From Mycolicibacterium aurum (GTDB lineage Bacteria; Actinomycetota; Actinomycetes; Mycobacteriales; Mycobacteriaceae): a DNA stretch of 64,000 nt. Shown here one piece after another: positions 18,628-26,807 of the stretch. The DNA is taken from contig LT549889.1 in NCBI GenBank assembly GCA_900078775.1, positions 4,588,001 through 4,652,000 on the forward strand, in the 5' to 3' direction. Under the pieces are notes generated by a model. The model was not told where the DNA came from. It worked only from the letters and a program-made list of their open reading frames with translations, and searched no databases. Each line of letters begins with the position of its first letter. The stretch's first letter is position 1. The position numbers were made by a program, and so were the translations under genes.

Positions 18628-19887
18628 TTAGTTTCCGGGCTCCAGCACCGCGGCCCCGACGAACGGCACCAGGGCCTCGGGTACCCGCACGCTGCCGTCG
18701 GGTTGCTGGTGGTTCTCCAGGATCGCCACCAGCCACCGGGTGGTGGCCAGCGTGCCGTTCAGCGTCGCCGCGGTCTGCGGCTTGCCGTTCTCGTCGCGGT
18801 ACCGGGTGGACAGCCGGCGGGCCTGGAACGTCGAGCAGTTCGAGGTCGAGGTCAGCTCCCGGTAGGTGCCCTGGGTCGGCACCCAGGCCTCGCAGTCGAA
18901 CTTGCGCGCAGCCGAGGAGCCCAGGTCTCCGGCGGCGACGTCGATCACCCGGTAGGGCACCTCGATGGCGGCCAGCATCTCGCGCTGCCAGCCCAGCAGG
19001 CGCTGGTGCTCGTCCTCGGCGTCCTCGGGCTTGCAGTAGACGAACGCCTCGACCTTGTCGAACTGGTGCACGCGGATGATGCCGCGGGTGTCCTTGCCGT
19101 AGCTGCCGGCCTCCCTGCGGAAGCAGGAAGACCAGCCCGCGTAGCGCTTCGGGCCCGCGGACAGATCGAGGATCTCGTCGCTGTGGTAGCCGGCCAGCGG
19201 CACCTCCGAGGTGCCGACCAGGTACAGGTCGTCGGCCTCCAGCCGGTAGATCTCGTCGGCGTGCGCACCCAGGAATCCGGTGCCCGCCATGACTTCCGGG
19301 CGCACCAGCACCGGCGGGATCATCAGCGTGAACCCGTTCGCGGTGGCCTTCTGCACCGCCAGCTGCAGCAGGCCGAGTTGCAGCAGCGCGCCGCGCCCGG
19401 TCAGGAAGTAGAAGCGCGATCCGGAGACCTTGGCGCCGCGTTCCATGTCGATCAGGCCGAGTGCCTCGCCGAGATCGAGGTGATCGCGCGGGTTCTCGAT
19501 GCTCGGCGGCGCACCGACGGTGTCCAGCAGGGCGAAGTCTTCTTCACCGCCGGCGGGCACCCCGTCGACGATGACGTTGGAGACGGCCATGTGCGCAGCG
19601 GTGAACGCGGTCTCGGCCTCGGACTGAGCGGCCTCGGCGGCCTTGACCTCTTCGGCGAGTTCCTTGGCGCGGGCCAGCAGCGCGGGCCGCTCATCCGGCG
19701 ACGCCTTGCCGACCAGCTTGCTGGCCGCCTTCTGTTCGGCGCGCAGGTTGTCGGCGGCCGAGATGGCCGCCCGGCGCGCGGCATCGGCGTCCAGCAGGGC
19801 GTCCACCCGGCCAGGGTCCTCACCGCGGGCGCGCTGGGAGGCACGCACCAGATCGGGGTCGTCACGCAGCAGCTTGAGGTCGATCAC
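18628..19887 (-). CDS. serS: Seryl-tRNA synthetase
   Basis: Class II aminoacyl-tRNA synthetase charging tRNA-Ser (and tRNA-Sec). The N-terminal coiled-coil arm (residues 30-100) binds tRNA. Motif 2 lies at WSSCFRREAGSYGKDTRG and motif 3 near NGTLATTRWLVAILENHQ. The GTG start at 19887 (IDLKLLRDDPDLVRASQ) gives exactly 419 residues, as in M. tuberculosis; a longer upstream frame is not supported. It is divergent from the septum-formation-type gene. Confidence 0.96.
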   Translation of the reverse strand: MIDLKLLRDDPDLVRASQRARGEDPGRVDALLDADAARRAAISAADNLRAEQKAASKLVGKASPDERPALLARAKELAEEVKAAEAAQSEAETAFTAAHMAVSNVIVDGVPAGGEEDFALLDTVGAPPSIENPRDHLDLGEALGLIDMERGAKVSGSRFYFLTGRGALLQLGLLQLAVQKATANGFTLMIPPVLVRPEVMAGTGFLGAHADEIYRLEADDLYLVGTSEVPLAGYHSDEILDLSAGPKRYAGWSSCFRREAGSYGKDTRGIIRVHQFDKVEAFVYCKPEDAEDEHQRLLGWQREMLAAIEVPYRVIDVAAGDLGSSAARKFDCEAWVPTQGTYRELTSTSNCSTFQARRLSTRYRDENGKPQTAATLNGTLATTRWLVAILENHQQPDGSVRVPEALVPFVGAAVLEPGN

Positions 19888-19935
19888 GGCGGTAACCCTA
19901 CTTCCGTTGCGGGTAAACAGCCTGCGCGGGCCACA

Positions 19936-19990
19936 ACCGTATAACGGTACAAGTGCATCACTTGTCACACATCGTGACACGCCTGTCACA
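19936..19990. promoter_or_regulatory. Inverted repeats and GTCACA boxes in the serS / membrane-protein divergent promoter
   Basis: Two perfect inverted repeats occur between the starts: ACCGT-ATA-ACGGT (19936-19948) and TGTCAC-ACATC-GTGACA (19963-19979). A second TGTCACA follows at 19984-19990, close to the downstream start codon. GTCAC-type repeats are the kind of site bound by the response regulator MtrA in mycobacteria, so MtrA control is a possibility and not a demonstration. Confidence 0.4.
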
Positions 19991-20000
19991 ATGGAAGGCG

Positions 20001-21446
20001 ATGTCCGACGCACCAGATAGCCACGAACCGTTTCTGTACGAGGCCCAGACCTCGCAGGAATCGGGATCTCGTTGGCGTCGGGCGCTCTCGCTGAGCCATC
20101 CGCTGAGCCCCACCCGACGCGCGTTGTTGCTGACGGCGCTGGGCGGCTTGATGATCGCCGGTGTCATCACGGTGCTGCCCGACACCGCCGTCGGCGGCCG
20201 GCTGGCCGGACTGAACTCCGGGACGAGTGCGCTCGGTGTGCGCACCAACAGCACCTTCGACAAGGCCAAGGCCGGTGACTGCCTGAACTGGCCGGACCGC
20301 ACCCCCGACGCCGCGCAGATCGTCGACTGCACCACCGAGCACCGCTTCGAGGTCGCCGAGTCCATCGATATGCGGACCTTCCCGGGCACCGAGTACGGCC
20401 CGGACGCGGCCCCGCCGTCGCCGGCGCGCATCCAGCAGATCAGCCAGGAGCAGTGCCAGAGCGCGGTGCAGCGTTATCTCGGCGACCGCTACGACCCCAA
20501 CGGCCGGTTCAGCGTCAGCCTGCTGTGGTCCGGGGAGAAGACCTGGCGCCAGGCCGGGGAGCGCCGGATGCTGTGCGGTCTGCAGCTGCCGGGCGCGAAC
20601 AATCAGCAGCAGGCGTTCCAGGGCAAGGTCGCCGACATCGACCAGTCCAAGGTGTGGCCGGCGGGCACCTGCCTGGGTATCGACCCGGCCACCAACCAGC
20701 CCACCGACATTCCGGTGGACTGCGCGGGCCCGCACTCGCTGGAGGTGACCGGTTCGGTCAACCTGGCCGAGCGGTTCCCCGACGGTCTGCCGCCGGAGGC
20801 CGAGCAGGACACCTTCGTGAAGGAGAACTGCTCGCGGGTCACCGACGCCTACCTGGCCCCGCTGGAGCTGCGGACCACCACGCTGACCCTGGTGTACAGC
20901 ACGATCGCGCTGCCGAGCTGGTCGGCGGGCAGCCATCAGGTCTCCTGCAGCATCGGCGCCACCCTCGGCAACGGCGGCTGGTCGACCCTGCTGAACAGCG
21001 CCAAGGGCCCACTGATGATCAACGGCCGCCCGCCGGTGCCGCCGCCGGACATCCCGGAGGAGCGGCTGAACATCCCGGCCATCCCGCTGCCCCCGGTCGA
21101 CACCCCCTCGCAGATCACCTACGGCCAGTCCGATAGCGGCTCCGGCAGCAGCAACAGCGGTGGCGGCGCGAGCAGCACCGGCGGCCAGCAGAGTTCGTCC
21201 AGCGAGCACTTGCCGGGCCAGTCGAGCCAGACCCCGGCGGCCGAGACGCCCGCCGCCGCCGATCAGCCCGCCGGCGGTAACACCTTCCTCAACGGTCCGC
21301 CCCCGCCCCCGCCACCGCCTGCCGGTGCGCCCATGGAGGGAGTGCCCCCGGGCGTCCCGCCGCCGCCGGGCATCGCCCCGCCACTGGACCCCGCGGTGCC
21401 GGCCGGCCCCGCGCCGGTCGAGCCCGTGCCGCCGCCGCTCCCGTAG
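20001..21446 (+). CDS. Membrane-anchored septum-formation-family protein (Rv3835)
   Basis: 481-residue protein homologous to Rv3835. A cytoplasmic N-terminus is followed by one membrane helix at about 39-60 (RRALLLTALGGLMIAGVITV) and an extracellular region with two similar Cys-containing domains. Their starts can be seen in KAKAGDCLNWP and VWPAGTCLGID, the pattern of septum-formation family domains. The C-terminal 140 residues are Ser/Gly- then Pro-rich, likely a wall-spanning spacer. The ATG at 20001 has GGAAGG upstream. A role at the division site is inferred from the domain name only. It is followed after 4 nt by the zincin gene. Confidence 0.85.
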   Translation: MSDAPDSHEPFLYEAQTSQESGSRWRRALSLSHPLSPTRRALLLTALGGLMIAGVITVLPDTAVGGRLAGLNSGTSALGVRTNSTFDKAKAGDCLNWPDRTPDAAQIVDCTTEHRFEVAESIDMRTFPGTEYGPDAAPPSPARIQQISQEQCQSAVQRYLGDRYDPNGRFSVSLLWSGEKTWRQAGERRMLCGLQLPGANNQQQAFQGKVADIDQSKVWPAGTCLGIDPATNQPTDIPVDCAGPHSLEVTGSVNLAERFPDGLPPEAEQDTFVKENCSRVTDAYLAPLELRTTTLTLVYSTIALPSWSAGSHQVSCSIGATLGNGGWSTLLNSAKGPLMINGRPPVPPPDIPEERLNIPAIPLPPVDTPSQITYGQSDSGSGSSNSGGGASSTGGQQSSSSEHLPGQSSQTPAAETPAAADQPAGGNTFLNGPPPPPPPPAGAPMEGVPPGVPPPPGIAPPLDPAVPAGPAPVEPVPPPLP

Positions 21447-21450
21447 TCGC

Positions 21451-21801
21451 GTGCCGGTTTCGATGGACGCGCGGCGGTTCGACGAACTGGTCTCCGACGC
21501 GCTCGACCTGATCCCGCCCGACCTGGCCGCGGCCGCCACCAACGTGGTGTTCCTGGTGTCCGACCGGCACCCGGAGGAACCCGATCTGCTCGGGCTGTAC
21601 GAGGGTGTCGCACTCACCGATCGGGACTGGTCCTACGCCGGCGCGCTGCCCGACACCATCACCATCTACCGAGGCGCGCTGCTGGACATGTGCGACTCCG
21701 AGGACGAGGTGGTCGACGAGGTGGCCATCACCGTGGTGCACGAACTGGCCCACCACTTCGGGATCGACGACGACCGGCTGCACGAACTCGGCTGGGGATG
21801 A
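21451..21801 (+). CDS. Zincin-type metallopeptidase family protein (Rv3836)
   Basis: Small (116 aa) protein of the bacterial zincin-like metallopeptidase family. It carries HELAHHFGIDD, where HEXXH gives the two zinc His and the glutamate base and the downstream Asp is a candidate third ligand. The ETGLxxx-type segment LLGLYEGVALTDRD is also characteristic. Start GTG 21451 or ATG 21463; the first lies 5 nt after the preceding stop. No signal peptide, so cytoplasmic. Physiological substrate unknown. Confidence 0.85.
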   Translation: MPVSMDARRFDELVSDALDLIPPDLAAAATNVVFLVSDRHPEEPDLLGLYEGVALTDRDWSYAGALPDTITIYRGALLDMCDSEDEVVDEVAITVVHELAHHFGIDDDRLHELGWG

Positions 21802-21857
21802 CGGCGCCCGGGCGTGGGAGCGCCGACCTGTCGGTGCACAGTGCCAGAATCGATCCC

Positions 21858-22097
21858 ATGAGCGCGACATGCCGGGAATGCGATGTCGAGCACGAGCATT
21901 GCCACGGGACGGTGATCCTGCACGTCGGGGAGCGCCCGGAGTGCACCGAGCCGGATTGCCGCACACCGGAAGCCGTGCACGACTACTTCGTCGACTGCCA
22001 CGCGGTGAGCTGCGATTGCGGGGAGGGTCAGCCCATCGGGCCCGCGGTGTCCAGGCTTTCCTCGTCGGTCGCGGTGTCCGCCCGGGACGCGGGCTGA
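21858..22097 (+). CDS. Small Cys/His-rich conserved protein
   Basis: 79-residue protein from ATG 21858. The first 55 residues contain eight cysteines and several histidines (MSATCRECDVEHEHCHGT, ECTEPDCRTPE, DCHAVSCDC), suggesting a compact metal-binding or disulfide-rich fold. I recall similar short actinobacterial proteins of unknown function. The last 23 codons overlap, antisense, the 3' end of the histidine-phosphatase gene by 70 bp. No clear Shine-Dalgarno sequence. Confidence 0.65.
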   Translation: MSATCRECDVEHEHCHGTVILHVGERPECTEPDCRTPEAVHDYFVDCHAVSCDCGEGQPIGPAVSRLSSSVAVSARDAG

Positions 22098-22732
22098 GCC
22101 TGCGGGCGGAACGGCGGGGTCAGTGAGCCCCAGCGCAGGCAGCTCCACCGACCGTCGGTGACCGGGTGCAGTACCACCGGTTCGGTGTTGTTGAGGTGAT
22201 TCTGCAGGGCGAACTTACTGTTCACCCCGGCCAGCACCGAGGCCACCAGCCGGATCGCGGCGCCGTGGCTGACCACCACGATGTCCCCGTCGAACCGGGG
22301 GTCGTCGAGGTGATCCCGGCGCAGCTCGGTCAGCACCGGGACCACCCGGTCCAGGACCTCGCGGCCGGTCTCCCCGCCCGGCACCGGCACGTCGAGGTCG
22401 CCGAGATGCCAGCTGCGGTACACCGATTCGAATTCGGCGATGGCCTCATCGTCGTTGCGGTTCTCCAGGTCCCCGACCTGGACCTCATGGATCCCGTCGA
22501 ACGCATTGGGCGCCAGGTCGAGGTGCCCGGCGATCCCGGCGGCGGTCTCCTGCGCCCGGGTGGCCACCGAGTGCGCCACCATCGCGATGCGGTCCGTCCA
22601 GTCCTGAGCGAAGGTTCGGGCCTGCCGATGGCCGAGATCGGTGAGCGCGGCGCCCGGCGGCAGGGTGTCCAGCCGGCGCTCGACGTTGGCATAGGACTGC
22701 CCGTGCCGGACCAGCACCAGCCGCCCCGTCAT
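22028..22732 (-). CDS. Histidine phosphatase family protein (Rv3837c)
   Basis: 234-residue phosphoglycerate-mutase-like phosphatase. The catalytic RHG is at residues 9-11 (LVLVRHGQSYANVERR) and the second active-site His is in VVSHGAAIR. Cofactor-dependent mutases are longer in the acceptor region, so a phosphatase is more likely. Substrate unknown. The start overlaps the pheA stop (ATGA), giving a pheA-phosphatase transcription unit as in M. tuberculosis. Confidence 0.88.
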   Translation of the reverse strand: MTGRLVLVRHGQSYANVERRLDTLPPGAALTDLGHRQARTFAQDWTDRIAMVAHSVATRAQETAAGIAGHLDLAPNAFDGIHEVQVGDLENRNDDEAIAEFESVYRSWHLGDLDVPVPGGETGREVLDRVVPVLTELRRDHLDDPRFDGDIVVVSHGAAIRLVASVLAGVNSKFALQNHLNNTEPVVLHPVTDGRWSCLRWGSLTPPFRPQAQPASRADTATDEESLDTAGPMG

Positions 22733-23679
22733 GCCGAGCCTCCGGTGCGCCGGGCCTGCAGCCAGCTCGCCGCCTCGTCGACTTCGGGCGGCGGCGCGCC
22801 GGCGGCCGCGCCGGTCGGCCAGGAGCCCAGGTAGCGCACCTCGGCGCAGCGCCGGTGCAGGGCCTTGAGCGCTTCGCCGACGGCCTCGTCCGCGATGTGG
22901 CCCACACAGTCGAGGAAGAACTTGTAGGTACCCAATTCCGTTCGGGTGGGCCGCGATTCGATGCGGGTGAGATCGATCCCGCGGATCGACAGTTCGGTCA
23001 TGGCGGCCACCAGTGCGCCGGGTTCGTTGTCCAGTCGCAGCACCACCGAGGTGCGGTCGGCGCCGGTGCGGGCCGGCGGGGCGCCCGGCGCGCCGACCAG
23101 GACGAACCGGGTACGCGCATTGGCCTCGTCGACCACGCCGGCGGCGAGTTCGGCCAGGGCGTAGCGCTGGGCGGCCAGTGCGGTGCTGACCCCGGCGTCG
23201 GCGGCGCCGGCTGCCACGTCCTGGGCGGCGGCGGCGTTCGAGTAGGCGGGGACCAGTCGGGCGTCGGGCAGTTGGGCGGCCAGCCAGTTGCGCACCTGGG
23301 CGGCGGCGACCGGGAAGGCGGCCACCGTCTCGATGTCGGCGACGACCGTCCCGGGCCGGGTGACGATGCTGAACGCGACGTCGAGGGTGTGCTCGGCGAA
23401 GATCTGCAGCGGCGAACCGCCGGCCAGTCCGTCCAGGGTGGGGATCACCGAACCGTCGATCGAGTTCTCGATCGGCACGCAGGCGTATTCGGCATCACCG
23501 GTACGGATCGCCTCCAACGCGGCACCGGCGCTGTCCCGGGGCAGCGGGGCGACCTCGTGATCGGGGCCGGGATCGGGGCCGGGCGCGACGCCGGGCGGCA
23601 GCATGCCCCCGGCGATCATCTGCAGCAATGCCGCCTCGGTGAAGGTTCCCTCGGGTCCGAGGTAGGCGATGCGGGGCAC
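22729..23679 (-). CDS. pheA: Prephenate dehydratase
   Basis: Converts prephenate to phenylpyruvate in phenylalanine synthesis. The N-terminus MPRIAYLGPEGTFTEAAL and the catalytic-domain TRF motif (NARTRFVLVG) are present. A C-terminal ACT domain (LRLDNEPGALVAAM then IESRPTR) gives allosteric control by phenylalanine. 316 aa, GTG start at 23679. It is a stand-alone dehydratase without a chorismate mutase domain, as usual in actinobacteria. Confidence 0.94.
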   Translation of the reverse strand: MPRIAYLGPEGTFTEAALLQMIAGGMLPPGVAPGPDPGPDHEVAPLPRDSAGAALEAIRTGDAEYACVPIENSIDGSVIPTLDGLAGGSPLQIFAEHTLDVAFSIVTRPGTVVADIETVAAFPVAAAQVRNWLAAQLPDARLVPAYSNAAAAQDVAAGAADAGVSTALAAQRYALAELAAGVVDEANARTRFVLVGAPGAPPARTGADRTSVVLRLDNEPGALVAAMTELSIRGIDLTRIESRPTRTELGTYKFFLDCVGHIADEAVGEALKALHRRCAEVRYLGSWPTGAAAGAPPPEVDEAASWLQARRTGGSA

Positions 23680-23744
23680 CCCTCAACCCTAGTGGCTGCG
23701 CGCGCGTGCCCCCGGGAAACCTTGCGCATCCCGCCCGTCCATAG

Positions 23745-23763
23745 TTAAGTAAGGCTTACCTCA
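23745..23763. promoter_or_regulatory. IdeR (iron) box before the DUF2470 gene
   Basis: TTAAGTAAGGCTTACCTCA matches 15 of 19 positions of the mycobacterial IdeR consensus TTAGGTTAGGCTAACCTAA. It ends 19 bp before the start codon, a position suited to repression by iron-loaded IdeR. The M. tuberculosis orthologue Rv3839 is known as IdeR-controlled. Confidence 0.8.
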
Positions 23764-23782
23764 CTTACTGGAAGGTGGTCAG

Positions 23783-24586
23783 ATGACTTCGACGGAACCG
23801 ACGACGGCGCCGACGACGGCCGAGCGGATCCGCAGTGCCTGCGCCCGCGCGGGTGGCGCGATGCTGGCGGTGGAGGGTCTCGAGCCCGCCGCCACGCCGG
23901 TCCACCATCTGCTCGACGACGGCTCGTTCGCCGCCACCGTCCCGGCCGACGGCCTGCTGAGCGCCGTGCTGGTCTCCGCCGGGTCCGCCGGAGTGCAGGC
24001 CGTCCTGGAGATGACCGACTACGCCCCGCTGCCGCTGCGCGAACCGGTGCGCTCGCTGGTCTGGATCCAGGGCCGGATGTTCCTGGTGCCCGACGGCGAG
24101 GTCGCCGGGATGCTCGACCTGATCGCCACCGAGAACCCGAATCCTTCGCTGCTGCAGGTGAACACCGGCAGCGCCGGCGCCGCGAACGGGGACACCCCGT
24201 ACGCGCTGGCGCGGCTGGAGATCGAATCGGTGGTGGTGGCCGATTCCACCGGGGCCGAGTCCGTCGGCGTCGGCGCCCTGCTGGACGCCCGGCCCGACCC
24301 GTTCTGCGGGCTGGAGTCCTGCTGGCTGCGCCACCTGGAGTCCGCGCACCGTGAAGTGGTCGACCGGCTGGCCGCCCGGCTGCCCCAGAACCTGCGTGGC
24401 GGGCGGGTCCGCCCGCTCGGCCTGGACCGCTACGGCGTCCAGCTGCGGGTGGAGGACGAAGCGGGTGATCACGACGTCCGGCTGCCCTTCGCCAGGCCGG
24501 TCGACGACGTGACCGGCCTCAGCCAGGCCATCCGGGTGCTGATGGGCTGCCCGTTCCTCAACGGGCTGCGCGCCCGCCGGGTGTGA
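23783..24586 (+). CDS. DUF2470-domain protein (Rv3839), iron-regulated
   Basis: 267-residue protein. The C-terminal part (residues about 180-262; SAHREVVDRLAARLP to PFARPVDDVTGLSQ) is a DUF2470 domain, related to the split-barrel HugZ/HutZ haem-utilisation proteins. The N-terminal half is also split-barrel-like. An IdeR box directly upstream supports a haem or iron function, but no activity can be assigned. ATG start with GGAAGG upstream. Confidence 0.82.
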   Translation: MTSTEPTTAPTTAERIRSACARAGGAMLAVEGLEPAATPVHHLLDDGSFAATVPADGLLSAVLVSAGSAGVQAVLEMTDYAPLPLREPVRSLVWIQGRMFLVPDGEVAGMLDLIATENPNPSLLQVNTGSAGAANGDTPYALARLEIESVVVADSTGAESVGVGALLDARPDPFCGLESCWLRHLESAHREVVDRLAARLPQNLRGGRVRPLGLDRYGVQLRVEDEAGDHDVRLPFARPVDDVTGLSQAIRVLMGCPFLNGLRARRV

Positions 24587-24605
24587 TCCCACTAATCTGG
24601 CTGCG

Positions 24606-25370
24606 GTGACCGCCGAGCCAGTGCATGCGCTGCCGCCCCCGCGCACACTGCGGATCGAGATTTTCGTCGTCCTCGCGGTCACCTTCGGCCTGAGCGCCTA
24701 CGTGGCCCTGCTGCGGCTGATCGAGGCGGTGCTGCTCGGGCTGGGCGGGCAGACGGTGACGCTCAACGAGCGTCGCTCCCCGTTCGACCTGATCGATCTC
24801 GGGCTCAATCTGGCCGCGGTCGCGCAGCTGATGGCATGGGGAGCGCTCGGCCTGTACCTGTTGTGGCGCACCGGGACCGGGCCGGCCCAGATCGGCCTCG
24901 GCCGGTTCCGGCTGCACCCCGACCTGACCGGCGGTCTCGGACTGGCCGCCCTGATCGGGATACCGGGCCTGGCCCTTTATGTCGGGGCGCGGCTGCTCGG
25001 GCTCAGCGCGGCGGTGGAGCCGGCCGAACTGAACGACACCTGGTGGCGGATCCCGGTCCTGCTGATGGTGGCCTTCGCCAACGGCTGGGCCGAGGAGATC
25101 ATCGTCGTCGCGTTCCTGATCACCCGGCTGCGCCAGCTGCGCATCAGTCCGGCCGCGGCCCTGCTCATCTCGGCGCTGCTGCGCGGCTGCTACCACCTGT
25201 ACCAGGGCTACAGCGCGGGCCTGGGCAATGTGGTGATGGGCCTGGTGTTCGGCTACGTGTGGCTGCGGACCGGCAAGCTGTGGCCGCTGATCGTGGCGCA
25301 CGGGCTGATCGATGCGGTGGCCTTCGTCGGCTACTCGCTGGCTGCCGGTGAGCTGGACTGGTTGAGCTGA
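24606..25370 (+). CDS. CPBP-family intramembrane glutamic endopeptidase
   Basis: 254-residue membrane protein with about seven hydrophobic segments and the CPBP/Abi motif set: EE in WAEEIIVVAF, Arg-Gly-X-Tyr-His in LRGCYHLYQ, and His in VAHGLIDAV. These form the glutamate/histidine active site of Rce1-like proteases inside the membrane. Substrate unknown; related proteins process or protect against peptides. GTG start at 24606, 19 nt after the iron-linked gene, so cotranscription is possible. Confidence 0.85.
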   Translation: MTAEPVHALPPPRTLRIEIFVVLAVTFGLSAYVALLRLIEAVLLGLGGQTVTLNERRSPFDLIDLGLNLAAVAQLMAWGALGLYLLWRTGTGPAQIGLGRFRLHPDLTGGLGLAALIGIPGLALYVGARLLGLSAAVEPAELNDTWWRIPVLLMVAFANGWAEEIIVVAFLITRLRQLRISPAAALLISALLRGCYHLYQGYSAGLGNVVMGLVFGYVWLRTGKLWPLIVAHGLIDAVAFVGYSLAAGELDWLS

Positions 25371-25400
25371 GAACCGCCCGCCGAGCAGTAGATTCGCAGT

Positions 25401-25600
25401 GTGAACGACACCCCGCCGCAGCGTCCCGGGATGCCCCGGCGGGAACCCGCACCGGAGATCCGCCGCGATCCCCGCTACCGCCCGCCCCCGGTGTGGCCGC
25501 CCAATCCGCCGACGCCGCGGCGGCCGGCCCCACCGCCCGGACAACAGCCGGCGCCGCGGCCGCGCCGCCCGCACCCCGCCCCGCCGCACCGCCGCCGCCT
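25401..25600 (+). other. Probable true N-terminal coding segment of the LCP gene, in a different frame
   Basis: From GTG 25401 the frame reads NDTPPQRPGMPRREPAPEIR then a Pro/Arg-rich stretch, with G/C in nearly every third codon position. The frame used by the LCP body has weaker codon bias here and no good start before 25493. The likely join is near the repetitive cgccgccgcctcctc tract at about 25590-25610, which would need a one-base indel. It may be a real frameshift or a sequence error. Confidence 0.5.
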
Positions 25601-26668
25601 CCTCGGCAGCGCCGGCGCCCGGCCCCACCGCCCCGACAGCCTCCGCGGGCCCCGCAGCACCCGCCGGCACCACCACCGCCACCGGCAACGGCCGCCAAAC
25701 GTCCGCGGCGCGCCCGCCGCTGGGGCGCGCTCCTGCTGGCGGCACTGTTGTTGCTGGTCAGCGGCGGCGTCGCGACAGGGCTGTGGCTGGACTCGAAACT
25801 GCCGCGCGCGGCGGTACTGGCCGACTATCCGGACCGCCCACCGGCGGGGCGGGGCACCACCTGGCTGCTGGTGGGCTCCGACAGCAGGCAGGGCCTGTCC
25901 GTCGATGAACAGGAAGCGCTGGCCACCGGCGGAGACGTCGGCAACGGCCGCACCGACACCATGATGCTGCTGCACATCGGCGCGCCCTTCTCCGGCACGC
26001 AGCCGACCCTGGTCTCGCTGCCCCGCGACTCGTACGTGTCGATACCCGGCTACGGCCAGGACAAGATCAATGCCGCCTACGCGTTGGGCGGGGCACCGCT
26101 GCTGGTGCAGACCGTCGAACAGGCCACCGGCCTGCGGCTGGACCACTACGCGGAGATCGGATTCGGCGGGTTCGCCGCCCTCGTCGACGCCGTCGGCGGG
26201 GTCACCATGTGCCCGGCCGAGCCGATCAGCGATCCGTTGGCCGGTATCGACCTGCCCGCCGGATGCCAGGAACTCGACGGCCGCAATGCGCTCGGCTTCG
26301 TCCGGTCGAGGGCCACCGCCCGAGCCGATCTGGACCGGATGACCAACCAGCGCTCCTTCATGTCGGCGCTGCTCAAGCGGGCGGCCAGCCCGTCGGTATG
26401 GCTGAACCCGCTGCGCTGGTACCCGATGGCCGACGCCGCCACCGGCACGGTGACCCTCGACCAGGGCGGCCACATCTGGGATCTGGCCAGGCTGGCGTGG
26501 GCTCTGCAGGGCGATCCGACGGCCACCACGGTGCCGATCGCCGAGTACACCAGCAGTGATGTCGGCTCGATCGTGGTGTGGGACAGCGAAGCCGCCGGCC
26601 GGTTGTTCGAGGCGCTGGCGCGGGATACCCCGGTGCCGCCCGACGTGCTGAATACCGATCAACCCTAA
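25493..26668 (+). CDS. LytR-CpsA-Psr (LCP) family protein
   Basis: Wall-polymer ligase family; in mycobacteria LCP proteins attach arabinogalactan to peptidoglycan. A Pro/Ala/Arg-rich cytoplasmic tail is followed by one membrane helix (GALLLAALLLLVSGGVATG) and the extracellular LCP domain with WLLVGSDSRQG, LVSLPRDSYVSIPG, QDKINAAYALGG and LGFVRSRATA, the Arg/Asp set that binds polyprenyl pyrophosphate. The GTG at 25493 has no Shine-Dalgarno sequence; the natural start is probably 25401 in another frame (see separate entry). In M. tuberculosis this slot holds an unrelated small gene. Confidence 0.82.
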   Translation: MAAQSADAAAAGPTARTTAGAAAAPPAPRPAAPPPPPRQRRRPAPPPRQPPRAPQHPPAPPPPPATAAKRPRRARRWGALLLAALLLLVSGGVATGLWLDSKLPRAAVLADYPDRPPAGRGTTWLLVGSDSRQGLSVDEQEALATGGDVGNGRTDTMMLLHIGAPFSGTQPTLVSLPRDSYVSIPGYGQDKINAAYALGGAPLLVQTVEQATGLRLDHYAEIGFGGFAALVDAVGGVTMCPAEPISDPLAGIDLPAGCQELDGRNALGFVRSRATARADLDRMTNQRSFMSALLKRAASPSVWLNPLRWYPMADAATGTVTLDQGGHIWDLARLAWALQGDPTATTVPIAEYTSSDVGSIVVWDSEAAGRLFEALARDTPVPPDVLNTDQP

Positions 26669-26736
26669 TTCTCGAATTCGCGGAATAGGGGTTTGTAGCA
26701 AACTTTTTCAGACCCATGTAAGCGTGGTCACACGGG

Positions 26737-26755
26737 TTAGGAATGGCTAACCTGA
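26737..26755. promoter_or_regulatory. IdeR box upstream of bfrB
   Basis: TTAGGAATGGCTAACCTGA matches 15 of 19 positions of the IdeR consensus. It ends 52 bp before the bfrB start. At bfrB of M. tuberculosis IdeR activates rather than represses, consistent with an upstream box that does not cover the start. Confidence 0.78.
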
Positions 26756-26807
26756 ATAAGGGTCACCTTCGATGACACACCCTCTGACCTGGCCTATTGT
26801 GGTGATC

